Shown here piece by piece: positions 1 through 13,728 of a stretch of 64,000 nucleotides of DNA. The notes beneath the pieces are model-generated. The model had not been told where the DNA came from. It saw nothing but the letters and a program-made list of their open reading frames with translations, and ran no database searches. The stretch spans positions 57,104,074-57,168,073 of the forward strand of contig OZ024889.1 of the NCBI GenBank assembly GCA_964017195.1. Direction: 5' to 3'. The position numbers and the translations under genes were made by a program. Position 1 is the stretch's first letter, and every line of letters starts with the position of its first letter. The stretch comes from Siderastrea radians. Its lineage: Eukaryota > Cnidaria > Anthozoa > Scleractinia > Rhizangiidae.

Positions 1-1
1 A

Positions 2-3000
2 CACCAGGATGATCAAGCAAGTTCCATTTCCGATATCATAAGAGATTATGAAGAAAAACTGAGGGAACTCGCTGACGGAAACAAAAACATCAAGAAGGAG
101 TTACTTAGCCTTCACGAGAAAATTGGCCATGGCCTTGTTGATCAGCTAAATGAACTGGAATTAAGCAAAAGTGTTGGTGAGGGTGAGAATAGAGCTGACC
201 GAAACGCCGTGAAAGAGAAAAACGCGCTTGAAGCTCCTGACATAATGAATGAAAATAAATTGCCACTGGAAGACATTCTGGCGACATACGAACACGAAAT
301 TTACAATCTAAAGAGAGAAAACACAATATATCATGAAGGGCTTGGCAAAGGTCTGGCCGAAGTGTTGATTCAAATGGCGGAGGCGAAAGAGAGTTTTCTT
401 GAAGAACTGGAAATCCAGGACAGCAAAAGCGAGTTTCCAACTGATGAAGTTTCAGAGTCTACTTCTAAGTTGTGCGAAGGAGATGAAGAGAAAGGTGAAG
501 AAAAGAGTAGAAGCTCTATCCCAGCTGTAAAAGAAAATCGTCAGAAGTTGAAGCAGGTGTCCCCGAAAGTTCCTAGGAGTGCAGCAAAAGAGCTAAGAGC
601 AACGGATATTCTAAGAGATGAGGGTAAAGATCTAGAAGGAATACTGGAAAGCTACGAAAAAGAGCTAGAGGCACTAAGAAAACTAGCACCTGGAGAAACG
701 GAAGAGGGAATCCCTGTTTCAGATGTCATCAAAGATTACGAAAATAAAATCAAGGGTTTAGAGAGCAAGAACTTGTCTTTGTCAGAAAAGTTAAACAATC
801 TCGAAAAGAGTATTGGTCAGGAATTATGTGAAGCGTTAGGGAATTTACAATCTGAAGAAAGACAACAAGACGGAGAAGATTCCTCCGGTGAAAAGAAGAC
901 TGATTTGAACGCCGTTGACGTGGTGAGACATGAAGATAGAACTTTGGAGAACGTTTTGAAAAATTACGAGAAAGAGCTTAACGCCTTGCGAAAACTGGTA
1001 CCTAGAAAAGACGATGAAAGCAGCTTATTATCTGATGTCATAAAAGAGTATGAAGACAAAATTGAAGAAATGAAAAGACAAAATAAGGATCTGAAAAGCG
1101 ACCTAGACGCATTAGCAGAAAAAATCGGAATTTATCTGTTTGACGATCTCAATAAAGCGTGCAGGAAGAAAAGTAACGAGAGGAGAGATTCTTTCGATTC
1201 TGGTTTACAACCAAAGAATGTAAATGAGACACAGAAAGCTCCTGTGATTTCAGTCAAAGATGATCCAGATGCAGGTCCATATGAGCTGAAAGCTATGAAT
1301 CTTTTAAGAGATGAGGGTAACGACCTGGCAGGGATAATAGAAAACTACGAAAAAGAGCTAGAAGCACTTAGAAAATTAGCATCCGGAGAAAAAGGAGCGG
1401 TCATCTCTGTTTCAGACCTGATCAAGGATTACGAAAGTAAAATCAAGGCTTTGGAAAGGAAGAACGTAACCTTGGACCGAAAGTTAAACAATCTCGAGAA
1501 AAGTGTTGGACAAGACTTATTTGGTGCGTTAGAGAATCTACAATCTGAATCTAAAGAAAAACAACAAGACAGAGAGCATTTCTCTAGTGATCAAGAGACT
1601 GATTTGAACGCCGTTGACGTGATGAGAGATGAAGATAGAACCTTGGAAAATGTCGTCAAAAATTACGAGAAGGAGCTTTGTGCCTTGCGAAAACTGGTAC
1701 CTGGACAAGATGATGGAAACAGCTCCTTTTCAGATGTTATTAAAGAGTATGAAGACAAAGTTGAAGAACTACAAAAACAAAACAAGGATCTTAAAAATGA
1801 CATTGATTCATTAGAAAACAAACTCGGAAGTAATATGCTAAATGATCTCAAGAGAGCGTGCAGAGAGAAAGATGGCAACGACGAAGTTTCGCTCTATTGT
1901 GGTTCACAACTGGAGATTGGAAACGAGCCCCCGAAAGAGCTCATGACAGCAGAAAAAGATGATCCAAATACAGGTTTATATGAGCTGAAAGCTACGAACA
2001 TTCTAAGAGAAGACGGTAACGATCTAACAGGAATATTGGAAAGTTACGAAAAAGAGTTGGAAGCACTCAGAAAACTAGCACCCGGAAACAAAGAATCGGG
2101 ATTGTCTGTTTCAGACCTTATCAAAGATTATGAAAATAAAATCAAGGATATGGAAAGCAAGAACGTGACCTTAGAGGGAAGGTTAAACAATCTCGAAAAA
2201 AGTGTTGGGAAAGACTTATTTGGCGCGTTAGAGAATTTACAATCTGAGGTAAAACAACAGGACAGAGATGAATCGTCCATTGAGAAGGAGATTGATTTGA
2301 ACGCGGTGGACGTGATGAGAAACGAGAATAGAACAATGGAAAATGTCGTTAGAAATTACGAGAAAGAGTTATGGGCCTTGCGAAAAATGGTACCTGGAGA
2401 AAACGATGAGAGCTGCTCAATTTCAGACGTTGTTAAAGAGTATGAAGACAAGGTAGAAGAACTGCAAAGACAAAACAACAGTCTGAAAAATGAGCTAAAC
2501 GCATTAGAAGACAAAATCGGATGTAATCTGTTTGACGATCTCAAGAGAGCAGGCGGAGAAAAAGATGACAAAGACATGGGTTCATTCGATGTTAGCATAC
2601 ACCAGGGAAATAGAAAGGTGTCTGAGATTTCTAAAAAGTTGTTGGCCCCAGATGTAATGAACGAAAATGAGCTGACTTTGGAGACCATAATTGCTTCTTA
2701 TGAAAATGATCTCGATGAATTGAAGAAAGAAATTAAACTGTTAAAGGACGGTCTTGGTGAAAGACTAGCAAACACCTTGCTTAATAAGGTAGGCGAGATT
2801 GAAGGACTGGCACTAACAGATGATCACAGCAATGCAGTTGGAACGTCACCGTTACCGCCACCGAGGAAAGGCAGAAAAGGTGTAAAAGGAGACAGGAGAC
2901 GACAGACTGAAATTGGGAGGTTAGGAGACGGAAATGCAATAAGCAGCGAGCCGCTTGACAAAAGCAACAATGCTGACAAACCAGCTAGTAAAGACGTTGT

Positions 3001-6000
3001 TCCTGGTAGCTTAAAGGCCGAATCATTAATTACAGATCAAGGCACAACTTTAGAGAACATCTTAAGAAATTACGAAAATCAAATTGAAGCCCTTGCGCAA
3101 GTGGTTCCCAGCGACGAAGGAGTTTCGCTTTCAGATCTTGTTGCAAGGTGCGAAGAGACAATCGAAGAACTCAAAAAGGAAAATGATACCCTGGCCAAAA
3201 GGCTCGACAATATACAGCAGAAGATTGGGTACATGCTCTTGAACGAAGTGGAAAACAGAGAGTCGGAGGGCGCCACAACTTTCGAGGAAAAAACTGACCA
3301 TGTCTACGTCGAAAGGTTAAAGGCTCCACAAATTATGAAGGAAGAGGAACGAACGTTGGAGAATGTAATAAAAACATACGAGAAAGAGCTTGATGCTTTA
3401 AGAAATCTGATTCCCAGCAAAGGAGAAGAAGGAAGGACTATGGCCGATGTGGTGAAAACGTACGAGGCCAAACTGGACCAGCTTCAAACAGAAAACGAGA
3501 GTTTGAAGAGCGAATCAGAAAGACTGCAGAGCAGAATCGGTCATGAGCTTGTTAACAATATCAAGAAATTGGACGAAATCCCCACAAATGCATCCGAGGG
3601 CGCGGAAGTGGACACTAACAAGCCAGTGAGAGACTTAAAGGTCACTAAAATCATGGATGTAAAACAGTCAACCTTAGAAGATGTGTTGGAAACGTACGAA
3701 AATGCTCTCGGAACACTCTTAAGTGACACATCGACATCCATGCATGAATTAAACTCCAGGAATCTTATTGATGATCAAAGCGACATTATAAGGGAATTAA
3801 AGCAAGAGAATGATATCCTCAAAAGTAGCGTTGGTGCTGCCCTGTCCCAGAAATTAATGGATATCGCAAAGGACGAAAAAGGCGAAGAAGATTTCAATTC
3901 AGCTGATGACAATGGAGATGTAGCAGAGCAACAAACAGATGCCGGTGGTGAGTATGCCAGCATCAAAAGATCAACGAGCGCCTTAGAACACCTCAGTGAA
4001 GACGGCAAGGACGTGTTAAGTGACAATCGATTCTTACCAGAAGAACTTACGGCTGAAGCTCTCGTAAAAGAAGAAGGAAGAACTATAGAAAACATCTTAA
4101 GGAATTATGAAAAAGAACTTCAGACTCTTAAATCATTAGTCCTTAACGGTTCTGGACAACCAGCTGACACATTTTCAAACCTGGTCAGAAAATACGAAGA
4201 CGAGAAAGACGAACTGAAGAAGGAGAACAGAAACTTTGCAAACCGCATTGATCTTCTTGAGAAAAAAATCGGTCCAGATCTCATGAAAAACTTAGAAAAT
4301 AAACCCGATGAGAAGGAATCCTTGAGAAGCGCTAAAGGGCGCGAGCTAAACGCTCCAGTTATCATGGAAGCAGAGAACAGAACACTGGAGTCAGTCATCA
4401 GGTGCTACGAGAAAGAACTCGATGCGCTTCGTAAACTAGCGCCAAAACAAGAAGGGAATGGACATCAAGTCTCCATTTCAGAAATTATCAAAGAATACGA
4501 AGAGAAACTAGATGACCTCAACAACGAACAAAACTCACTGAAAAAGTGCTTCGATAAACTGACAGACAGACTTGGGAGCAATCTTCTAGAAGATATTAAA
4601 AAGCTAGATGATGAAACTGTTGAAAGAGACGAGTCTTCCGATGTTAACGAGAAAGGCTTGAAAGAGCTCAAGGCTCCCAAAATCATGCTTGACGAAAGCG
4701 CGACTCTGGAGGATGTTCTTGAAAAGTACGAAGACGCACTCGGGTTTAATGTCGGTAACACCAATCTCCCTAGTAAAGATGCCGGCAAGATAGATGTTTT
4801 TGGTGACCAGTTAAAAACAATAAGGGAGTTTCAAAAAGAAAACAATATCTTAAAGTCCGCCCTAGGAGAAAAACTGACTCAAAGTATATTTGGAGCCTCA
4901 GTGGTCGGTAAATGTAAGGAAGATTATGACCATAATACTCCCACGAAGAGCAAGGACGGGACACAGGAAAATGATTTACAAGAAGGAGCTCAAGAAAGGA
5001 AAACGTCACTGACGGGAGGTATCAATCTAAAGAAATCACTGGAGAACGATACTTACGCCGAAGAAACTACACCGATATCGGAAAACGATACCGATACGAC
5101 ACCGGAGAACGGTATTATGGAAACTGACACAATTCCTAAATCAGATGACTTGAAAGCGGCTGCATTAATAAGAGACGAGGGAAGGACAATTGAAAATATT
5201 TTAAAGAACTACGAAAAGGAAATTGAAGCTCTCTCTAAATTAATTCCACAGGAAGCAGATCCAGAATTTTCAATTTCCGACCTTGTAAAGCATTATGAAG
5301 ACAAGATTGAAAGTTTGGAAATGGAGAATAGTGGCTTTGATAAAAGATTAGAAACACTAAAGGACAAAATCGGCAAAGGCCTGGTGAAAGACCTGGAAAA
5401 TAAGGAATTGCAACTGAATAGAGATGCAGATGGGTTAAAGGCTCCCGTTACCATGCTTAAGGAAGGCAAGACTTTGGAGAACATCATGAGAAATTATGAA
5501 AAGGAAATTGAAGCTTTTAGAAAGACTGTCCGAGAACAGGGACAAGACGAAAACCAGTACACAATAACAGATATTGTGAATGAATACGAAGATAAACTCA
5601 GGGAACTTAAGTCTGAAAATCAAAGTTTGAAAGAAGAACTAGGCTGCCTAAAACAACGAATTGGCCCCAACCTCCTCGAAGAAATTATGTCTGTAAAAAG
5701 TACTGAGAAGGGAGAGCAATCAACACCTACCGATAAGGACCACAGTTCGAAGGGACAAACAAGGTTGAAAGCTCCAAAAGTTATGGAAGAAAGGAACGTA
5801 ACGTTGGAAAATGTACTGGTTTCATACGAATCGGCATTACCGACGATTGCCATTAGTTCGTTGAAATTGAATGCTGACGATATTTATGCTCATGAAGAGT
5901 CAGCTATAGGCATTTCGAAGGAAGAAGACAAAGTCGACATCAAAGAGATGGAGTTATTAAAAGAAAAAGTTGGATTTGATCTTGCATACGAATTAGTACG

Positions 6001-9000
6001 ACTCAAGAAGAACGACTCCGGAAGGAAACAAAGGTGGGAAGCAGTTGAAAAGATTGAGAAAGAAGAAAAGACCTTGGCAGATATTTTAGAAATCTACGAG
6101 GGCGATTTAGAGAGATTAAAAAGGGAAAAGAATGCTTTGGAGGTTCTAGTTAATGGCAACGATGTGGATGGTCAGTCAGCTCTTGACATCATTTCACAGT
6201 ACGAGGATGAAATTGAACACCTTAAGGATATGACTAAGGAGCTTAACGATAAATTATCCATCCTATTTTCAAGAGTCGGTGATAACCTTGCAAATGACAT
6301 TCTCAGCCTGACTCCTGATAAGGGAACGAGTCCTAGGTGCTCTTTGCAGGCACTCGAAATAATGGCGATGCAGGAAAAGCAACTAGCTGCCGTCTTAGAA
6401 CAATATGAAAAAGACCTCAGCAAGCTGACAAGGGAAAACGAGGCGCTTAAAGTTGTTGCAGGCGAAGAAAAAGTGGACGGGGACTCATTGACAAGTGTTC
6501 TTTCGGATTACGAAATGAAGATCCAAGAACTGCTTGAAGAGAAAAAGAAGACTGAGTCCAGCATTATTGTCTTGAAAGATATGATAGGAGGATCTTTGAC
6601 CCACGCGATGTTAAATCGTAGTGTGGAAGTACAGGCGTGTCCACTAGATGCACTTAACATTATGGAGAAGGAAAACAAAACTCTCGCTGATGTTATAGAG
6701 GACTATGAAAATGATCTTGCTAAAGCTAAACGAGAGATGAGTACCCTAAAATCCCTTGTTTCTGAAGACCCGGAAATGTCCTCCTTCATGGAAAGGGTCT
6801 CTAAGTATGAAGACGAGATTTCCAACTTAAACAGCAAAATAAAAGAACAGAGCCTATTGGAAAAGAAAGTCGGTTTGGACTTGTCAAAGCAGCTTGTCAT
6901 GTTAGATCAAAGTGTTGGTGGAAAAGGCCAGGAAGATGTTACTCTCAAGGCTGTTGGGGTGGTGGGAAAAAACGAAGATGCGACACTTGCAACCGTCTTA
7001 AAAGATTACGAGGAAGAGTTGGAAAAGAAGAATCACGAGATACTGACATTAAAGGAGTTAATATCTGATGACATGCTTGAGATAGCAGCTTCCCAAGAAA
7101 GCGAAATATATGAGCTTAAGAAAGTAAAAGCGATCCTTGCTAATGAACTGGATGTACTATTCGATAAGGTCGGCAAAGAACTTTCAAATGAACTATTGAA
7201 GAGGTCATCTGAACAGCCAAAGGCAGAAGCAGGGAAATTGTACAGAGAAGTAGTCCAAAAGACTGAAAACGAAGGAAGGCCACTCGAGAGTGTTATAGAG
7301 GAGTATGTAAAGGAACTAAAGGACATTCAGTGTAAACACGAAGAGCTGGGTAAGAAAGAGAAACTACTAACAGAAGTTTCCGAGAAAATTGGAAAAGACC
7401 TTTTCAAAGAACTTTTAAAAACAGATGCGTCTAAGAGCACCGAAACGGAGGTTAGGCCACTTTTTGAAGCCTCGGAGGTGATGTCTTCTGAAGGTAAAAC
7501 GTTGGGTGACGTTATCTTAAGCTATGAAAACGAACTAACCAAACTGAAAAGGGAAAATGGGGCTCTTCACCTATTGACAGAGAAGGAATCATCCGCAGAT
7601 ACATCAGTCATTGACCTTTTATCTGATTACGAGGGAAAAATTGAGAAACTAGAAACTGAGAATAGAGAATTAAATAAAAGGATGCAAAAAGTGAGTGAAA
7701 AGGTAGGAGTTGAATTGACAGTGGAGCTGCTTAAGCTCCCGGATGAAGTGTACAAGAGTAGTTTATCAGACAACGTTAAGGAGTTAAACGCATTGAATAT
7801 GTTACAAGAAAGTCAACTCACTTTAAATGATGTACTGAGAGACTACGAGGCGAAATTGAGGGAGGGGGAAGAAGCTGTTCTTGGTCCTTTGGTTTCAGGA
7901 GAGGTAAAGAAAGAAGAAATAAAACTTGCTCAGTTAGTTCTTGTCGATGAAAGAGAACCTGAAATTTCCATTTCAAAGGAGGAGCCAGCTGCTATATCGA
8001 GATACCTGCAACACGCTAAATCCAAAAAGTTTATGGTACCGGAGCCTAACTCTCTAGACTTCAAAATCCTTGAACAAACAACTCCATTGAACGGCGATGA
8101 TCAAATTAAAAAACTGACCGACGCGAACACAACACTACGCAAGAAACTTGAGCAGTTGTCTAGGAAAGTGGGCAAAGAGTTGTCAGAGGAACTGATGAGA
8201 TCACCAGAAGATGAAGTCAACGAAGACACAGTAGCAGTGAGCTTTGCGTCCGTGCAAGACCTTGACGCTTTTGAGGACGTAGTTTCTGAGCGAACAACGT
8301 TAGCTCAGGTGTTGGAAAGCTACGAGAAAAGGTTAAAAGGAACATTGCAAAGTGACACTGATTCGCTTGACAAAGACCACATTGAGGAGGAAGTGAGACG
8401 CGAGCAGTTGAGGCATACTAATGAATGCGCGGAGGAGGTCTGCGGAATTGGAGAGACAGAAATTGTTAGCCATTACAAGGTTCCCGACAGTGGTTTGGAT
8501 TTAAAGGAACAGGAGGAAGAATTGTGTGATCTGGATCTTATGTCTTTAAGGGGCCTTATTCTAGAAAGGCCCCAAATCATGGCAAATCCCAAGGAATCGC
8601 TGTCTCTTTGTGAAGATAGACAAATAATTGAAGAGGAAGTCATAAAAATAGAGTTACCGAAACATGAAGAGAGCTTTAATTCCGAGTTTGTGGAAAACCT
8701 TTTCAACAGTGACATCCCAGAAACAGAAACAGAAAAACTGAGTGAGATACCAGATCCACAGATAACAGAGGCTAAAACAGACACCAGGGAATGCGAAAAA
8801 ATAAAGGTTCTTGAGAAAGAGATCAAAGATTTAGAGAACAAACTTGAAGAAGAGAAGCGTTTGAAAGATAAATATGAAAAAGATGTCCAGGATCTGTTAA
8901 AAGACATTGTTGATCTTAAGATGAAGCAAGCGGAAGATGACGAAGAAAGTCCGGAAGATACACGGAGGAGGGTACAAGAGGAGGTCGACCTAAAGCAGGA

Positions 9001-11203
9001 TAACAAGCGGCTTCAAGAGGACTTAGCTAAAGAGAGGAAGAGACGACTCTCCACTGAAGAAAGCAAACGAGATTTGTTAGAAGAGGTAGAATCCTTGATG
9101 AGAGAAAAGGACGTGCTTCTTAAACAACAGAATGAGACGAATGATCGAGACAAACTACTGGAAGACATGATCAGCTTAAGGAAGAAAATTGGTGAGCTAG
9201 ATTCCAAAAACAAAAACTTAAGTATGGAAGTTAGAGAACTGAAAGAATTGGAAGCTTGTCATAATGAGGAGAAAAGTCAGTTACTGGCAAATTGCAAGAA
9301 AGAAAAGGTAGAGATGATGGAGGAACTGGTGACGTCAAAACAGGAGCTTGAAACCCAGTTACAAGAATTACTGACAATGAATGACGATCTTAAAGGAACC
9401 ATAAAAAACCTCTTAGAGGAGCTAAAAGAATCAAATGAAAGGTTAGTTACAGGAGGAGAGTCTGAAATCGAAAAGGATGGCGAAAAAGATAACAGTGAAG
9501 ACTTCAGTACTCTTTTGCTGCAAGATGGACAAGAGAACGAAAGAAACATCATGTACGAGAGAGAGAAAACTGAGAATTTGAAAGAACAACTAGCTGAGAC
9601 AGAAAATGCCCTAAGGCAGACGTTGATGAAGTATCAGAAAGAGATTAAATCCTTAGAGACTGAGAAAGCAAAACTTGAATTAGGGATGACATCAGCTGAG
9701 CAACAGAGAAAGGACTTCGAAAACGCTATTCAAAGAGAAAAAGAACGTTTAAAAGAAGACATGAATATTGAGTTGGAACGGGAGAGGAAAAGGTTAAAAG
9801 ATGATTTTGAGGACAGACAAGATGAGCTTACCAGACAAGGAAAAAAACGTTCGAGAGAATTACAAGAGAAAGAGGAACAGTGGAATAAAGAAAGGGAAGA
9901 AATGCAAGAAATATTTCGAATCGAAAAAGATAAACTACAGAAAGCGTTTGATGAGGAATTAAAAAGGAAAATAGCTGAAAAAGACAATGAAGAACGACAA
10001 AGAAGTGAGCAACTGAGTCGCGAGTTTGCTGAGGAGAAAAATGATATTACAGCAACCGTTGAAAAAATGATTTATGAACAGCTTATTGATAAGAATATTG
10101 CGGTGGAAACTGACTTCCAAGAGGTCCTTTCCAAAATTTCACAAGAGCATTCAAAGGAAATCGAGGGTGTGGAGAATGACATACGGAAAGCAGAGGAAAG
10201 GTTCAATGAGGACAAAAGCAAGCTCATCGAACAAAGCGATAAAGAGAAAGAAGCTTTGAAGAAGGCCCACGAAGAAGAAAAGAAGGCCCTCGAATCTACT
10301 GTTCAAAACCTTCTGAAAGAGGTCGTGAAACTGAAGAACCAAAGAAAAGAAATTAGGCTCCTTCACAAAAAAGAGAAAGAGAGCATGGAAGAGGTTTACG
10401 AGCGGGATCGCTTGAAGCTTAAAGAAGACTGGGAGGAGTACAAGAGAGATTTATTAAGCAAACTTCAAGAAGAATTTGACAACAAATTAGTAAACGAGAC
10501 CACAAAACTTGAAACAAGATTAGAAGATGTGACACGAGATCTAGAAAAATCGGAAGAGAGGAGAAGAGAACTTGAAGACCGTTTGAGAGGTATTACTCCT
10601 GAAAGTCAACAACAAAGTTTCGACGAAGGTACCATTAGTGCTACGACCGACAGAGAAAAAGAAGAATATTTAAAGGAATTAAGGTCCGTAAAGAAAACCT
10701 TAGAAGAAGAATACGAGAAAAAGCTCAAGGAAGAGAAACGTAAGTTCGAGGAAACGCTACAAGGCTTAAGGCGTGAGATTGGGAGCTTGCAAGAAAAGAG
10801 AAGACTTATCCAAGATAAGCTTTACAATCAAGACCCTTCAGCGGTGGACAGGCATCTAATGGAAAAAAGCCTTGCGAATTACAAAATGGAGATGCTCTCT
10901 AAAATGGAAGAGGAAGTTGCGCAAAAGGTAGCTCGGGAGAAAAAGCCGCTAGAAGAGTCATTAAATGAAATGCAGAAGGAAGTTGATGGTCTGAAACGAC
11001 AACGCTGGGAATTACGGAACCAGCTGAGGCGAGAACGGTCCAAGCTGGAGGAAGAGTTTGAACAGGAAAAAGAAAATATGGCGAAACAGTTCATAAAGGA
11101 AAAAGAGGAGCTGAAAAGCAAGCTTGAGTCCAGAATTCAAAGGGAAATGTCCAAAAGGTCAATGGAAAACAAAGTCAGTAGAGCCATCAGCCCAATGTCT
11201 ACG
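2..11203 (+). CDS. Giant repeat/coiled-coil protein, gene 1 main exon (5' partial)
   Basis: The reading frame is open from base 2, so the gene begins left of the window. This exon gives 3,734 residues and ends at a GTGAGT donor (11,204) in phase 0. Residues 1 to about 2,790 hold about 25 degenerate units of 85-90 residues. Each runs roughly: L-x-A-x-x-[IV]-[ML], acidic stretch, TLENV-x3-YEKEL-x-AL, P-rich turn, SDVIKEYEDKI, heptads, then KIG-x-x-L. Some units (near 2,640, 3,640, 4,660, 5,760) lack the central part. A basic linker (PPPRKGRKGVKG) lies near residue 950. From about residue 2,920 on it is a highly charged long coiled coil. Joining the small exons at 11,908, 13,196 and 13,729 gives about 3,869 residues. 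Family unknown; a filament-like or scaffold role is inference from the coiled coil. Automated tools may call it trichohyalin- or myosin-like on composition alone. Confidence 0.85.
590..2590 (+). repeat. Three tandem copies of a ~700-bp coding block in gene 1
   Basis: Equivalent starts (GAGCTAAGAGC or GAGCTGAAAGC) lie near 590, 1,279 and 1,981. Each block encodes two alternating units: an A unit with DLxGI-type helices and a B unit starting DLNAVDV. The blocks are much more alike than the remaining units, which suggests recent duplication or gene conversion inside an older array. Confidence 0.8.
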
Positions 11204-11907
11204 GTGAGTATATCTCAATATATCAGAAATATTGCTTCGAAAAGCGTATGTTAAAGGCGTTATGCCAAAGGAACACTTAGGAATTGCATTCTGATTTTAT
11301 TATGGTTTCAAAGGATTAGTTCTCTACTTCATGACAAGGTTAAATTATCAACGACCGCTCCTGAACCACGCCATGTTCTGGGCAAATCGTAACTGACGAG
11401 TGAAAGGTCTCAATGTAACATTATTTAATGGTAACGTAACGTAACTTAACGCAACGTAACTTAAGGGAATGTAATGTACGTTAACGTTACGTAACTTAAT
11501 GTCTTGTAGTGTAATTGATTGCTTTTTAACTCGAGCAATATTGATGTCGATGGTGCTGGCTTGGGCTTGGGTGAAGGAACAGTACGCAGCAGTAGAAACG
11601 TCTTAACACCAGTATTAAATGTGACACCAGTAAAGTGCACGAACGTTGATAATTAAAATTTAAAATTCCATGCAAGTTAAAACTGCAAAATTTCATTTTT
11701 CGAAATATCTTACCCAATCAAACAGCAAGCAAACATTGTACACATTGTATACAAACCAACACAAAGTAACACTCAGATCTTTCCTATTAATGGTCGCACT
11801 TTAGGATTTAATTTTTAAAAGATGGAACCGCACTACATAAATCCTGCGTGGTTTGAATCCGTTTTTAAAACCATGAAAAACTAAGTAACTAACTCCTTTC
11901 GACTTAG
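11204..11907 (+). other. Intron 1 of gene 1, with degenerate GTAAC repeats
   Basis: The intron runs from GTGAGT to CTTAG in phase 0. Positions 11,425-11,512 hold a degenerate run of GTAAC/GTAACTTAA units. If the donor were not used, the frame would stop at 11,254 after 17 extra residues. Confidence 0.65.
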
Positions 11908-12072
11908 GAGTCACCATACAGTCCACAAGACTCTCCAAGGAGGCTGAGGTCTGAGAACACAACCCTGAGAGACGACAATCATCGCTTGGAGTTAGAAGTT
12001 AAACAATTAACATCCAAACTTGAGTCCTTAGAGTCAAGCTTACAGGAAATCATGTCTTCTGAGAAGATCAAG
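11908..12072 (+). CDS. Gene 1 exon 2, short coiled-coil exon
   Basis: This 55-codon exon lies between acceptor CTTTCGACTTAG and donor GTTTGT, phase 0 at both ends. It starts ESPYSPQDSPRRL and continues into a heptad helix (LRDDNHRLELEVKQL). The downstream acceptor at 11,921 gives a stop in phase 0, so the upstream one was chosen. It matches the small 3' exons of genes 2 (29,153) and 3 (45,791), each a TLxxxxxRLExEL-type helix. Confidence 0.7.
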
Positions 12073-12777
12073 GTTTGTAAAAATGGGACCTCGTAAATAT
12101 TTCATTCCTTTTTGACAAAAAGGTAGCATACTGCGAAGGTTTTTTTTAAAAATATAATTTAATTCTGTTTTTTGACTTTTAGTAACTTGTTTTTCTTTAC
12201 AAAATTAAAGGTCGATGATTTAAAAGACGTCTTAGACCTGGTTTAAAGCTACTTGAGGTTATTATTAGGAGTCCATGTAACACACACTTTTGGAGCTTGG
12301 AAGGGCCGTAGACTGCAAATATCACGTTTAGACGTGGTCATACCCCTAATCTCGCTGAACCTGCTTGAAATTGGCTCAAGCCAGGGTCTTCTTGAACGCG
12401 GTGTTCCAATGCTGCGAGCCATACTTTGCACTCGCACAGAGATTTAATTGGTTTTTGACAACTTTTGGCATCCTTTTGACATCTCTTTGATGGTTTTCGA
12501 AACAACTGACCAAACAAATCCAACAGCTACGAGAGGAGATGTCTCACAATTCTTTCATTTTAGTTGGCCAGTTGACGTGGAAGCCACGAAAACGCTGTCA
12601 AAAAGTTGTCAGGAACTAATAAAACTGTGCAAGTGGTAACGGTACATAATTGGTTCCTAAAGTTTAATTAGGCAAAGACAACTGCCACATTTAGTACCAT
12701 AATTCCATCTTTCCATCATTCTGTTTTTCTCAACTTAAAAATTCTTTTCAACAGTGGATAGTGAGTAAACATGAAAG

Positions 12778-12908
12778 TCAACCAACCAACCAACCAACCA
12801 ACCAACCAACCAACCAACCAACCAACCAACCAACCAACCAACCAACCAACCAAACAACCAAACAACCAAACAAACAAATAAACAAAAGAAAAAACAAACA
12901 AACAAACA
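12778..12908. repeat. (CAAC)n / (CAAA)n microsatellite
   Basis: About 18 CAAC units pass into AAACAACC and CAAA units. The frames read in it (poly Trp-Leu-Val-Gly on the - strand) are repeat artefacts. It lies in intron 2 of gene 1 (12,073-13,195). Confidence 0.95.
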
Positions 12909-12993
12909 ATCGTAAAACAACATTTTGCGCAATATAATAGTTTAGTGGAAGTTTAGCTACTCGTGGGCTTGTTCTTATTAAGGACTGATTTTT

Positions 12994-13067
<74 letters not shown>
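12994..13067. repeat. (ATC)n microsatellite
   Basis: About 24 near-perfect ATC triplets in the same intron as the CAAC repeat. Confidence 0.95.
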
Positions 13068-13195
13068 GGCAATATTTATTCATTTGCAATATGTAAAGCT
13101 TTCATCCCAAACTGAATAGGGCAATTTTCAGCTATACATGAACGCTTTGTTTGGATGGCAATCGCACTTACCACGTTAACATGTTTCCTTCACAG

Positions 13196-13237
13196 GCTGA
13201 AAGAATGAAAAGAATTCAAGCCAAAATGCCCAAGAAG
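13196..13237 (+). CDS. Gene 1 exon 3 (14 codons)
   Basis: A 42-nt phase-0 exon between TTCCTTCACAG and GTACTG encoding AERMKRIQAKMPKK. It is supported mainly by its good acceptor and frame fit with both neighbours. It could be an alternative exon. Confidence 0.55.
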
Positions 13238-13728
13238 GTACTGTAAATAATATTAAGCCGTACCTGATCAACAACAGCTAGTTAAAGAGAACAAAGATTT
13301 CTTGCTAAAAACAAAGGTTTTGTATGAATTCCTATTCAGTGAATTAACGCTTCACTGTAATTAAATAAAGGCACATTGTCCAGGATGCGGTTTGTGTGGT
13401 GGTTAGCGCATCGCATTTTGGACCAAAAGGTGGAAGGTTTGCGTCTTGGTTACAGCCTTCAAGCCTCCACAGCCTTGGTCACAGCCTATATTGTCTTTAT
13501 CTACACCCGCCACTCGAAAATGGAGATTTTCGAAAATTAAACAATTCCATCTGTCATTTTTCTAATGCGGGATAATCCTTCTATTTAACTGAGTATCCCA
13601 TCTAGGAGAGGTAGTAAATTTTCCTACTCGCTAAATGTTTTGGAAACCATGGATAAAACATTTTCTGCTAACTAAACTCTCTGAGCGACAAGATTGGGAC
13701 CGATTTTAAGACATTATGCTTCTTGCAG

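Noticed and set aside
8473..9006. - strand Ser/Leu-rich frame of 177 residues
   Set aside because: Antisense of Glu/Lys-rich coiled coil often stays open. The same holds for 40,227-40,808 and similar frames.
11204..11254. Gene 1 ending at the TAA near 11,254
   Set aside because: A good GTGAGT donor lies before it. Spliced small exons continue in phase and match genes 2 and 3.
13000..13067. CRISPR array
   Set aside because: The repeated units are simple triplets without spacers, in a eukaryotic intron.
12735..13089. - strand frames with Trp-Leu-Val-Gly and poly-Asp runs
   Set aside because: They are translations of the CAAC and ATC microsatellites.
13390..13450. Second tRNA-derived SINE
   Set aside because: GTGGTGGTTAGCGCA resembles an A box, but there is no convincing B box or body.
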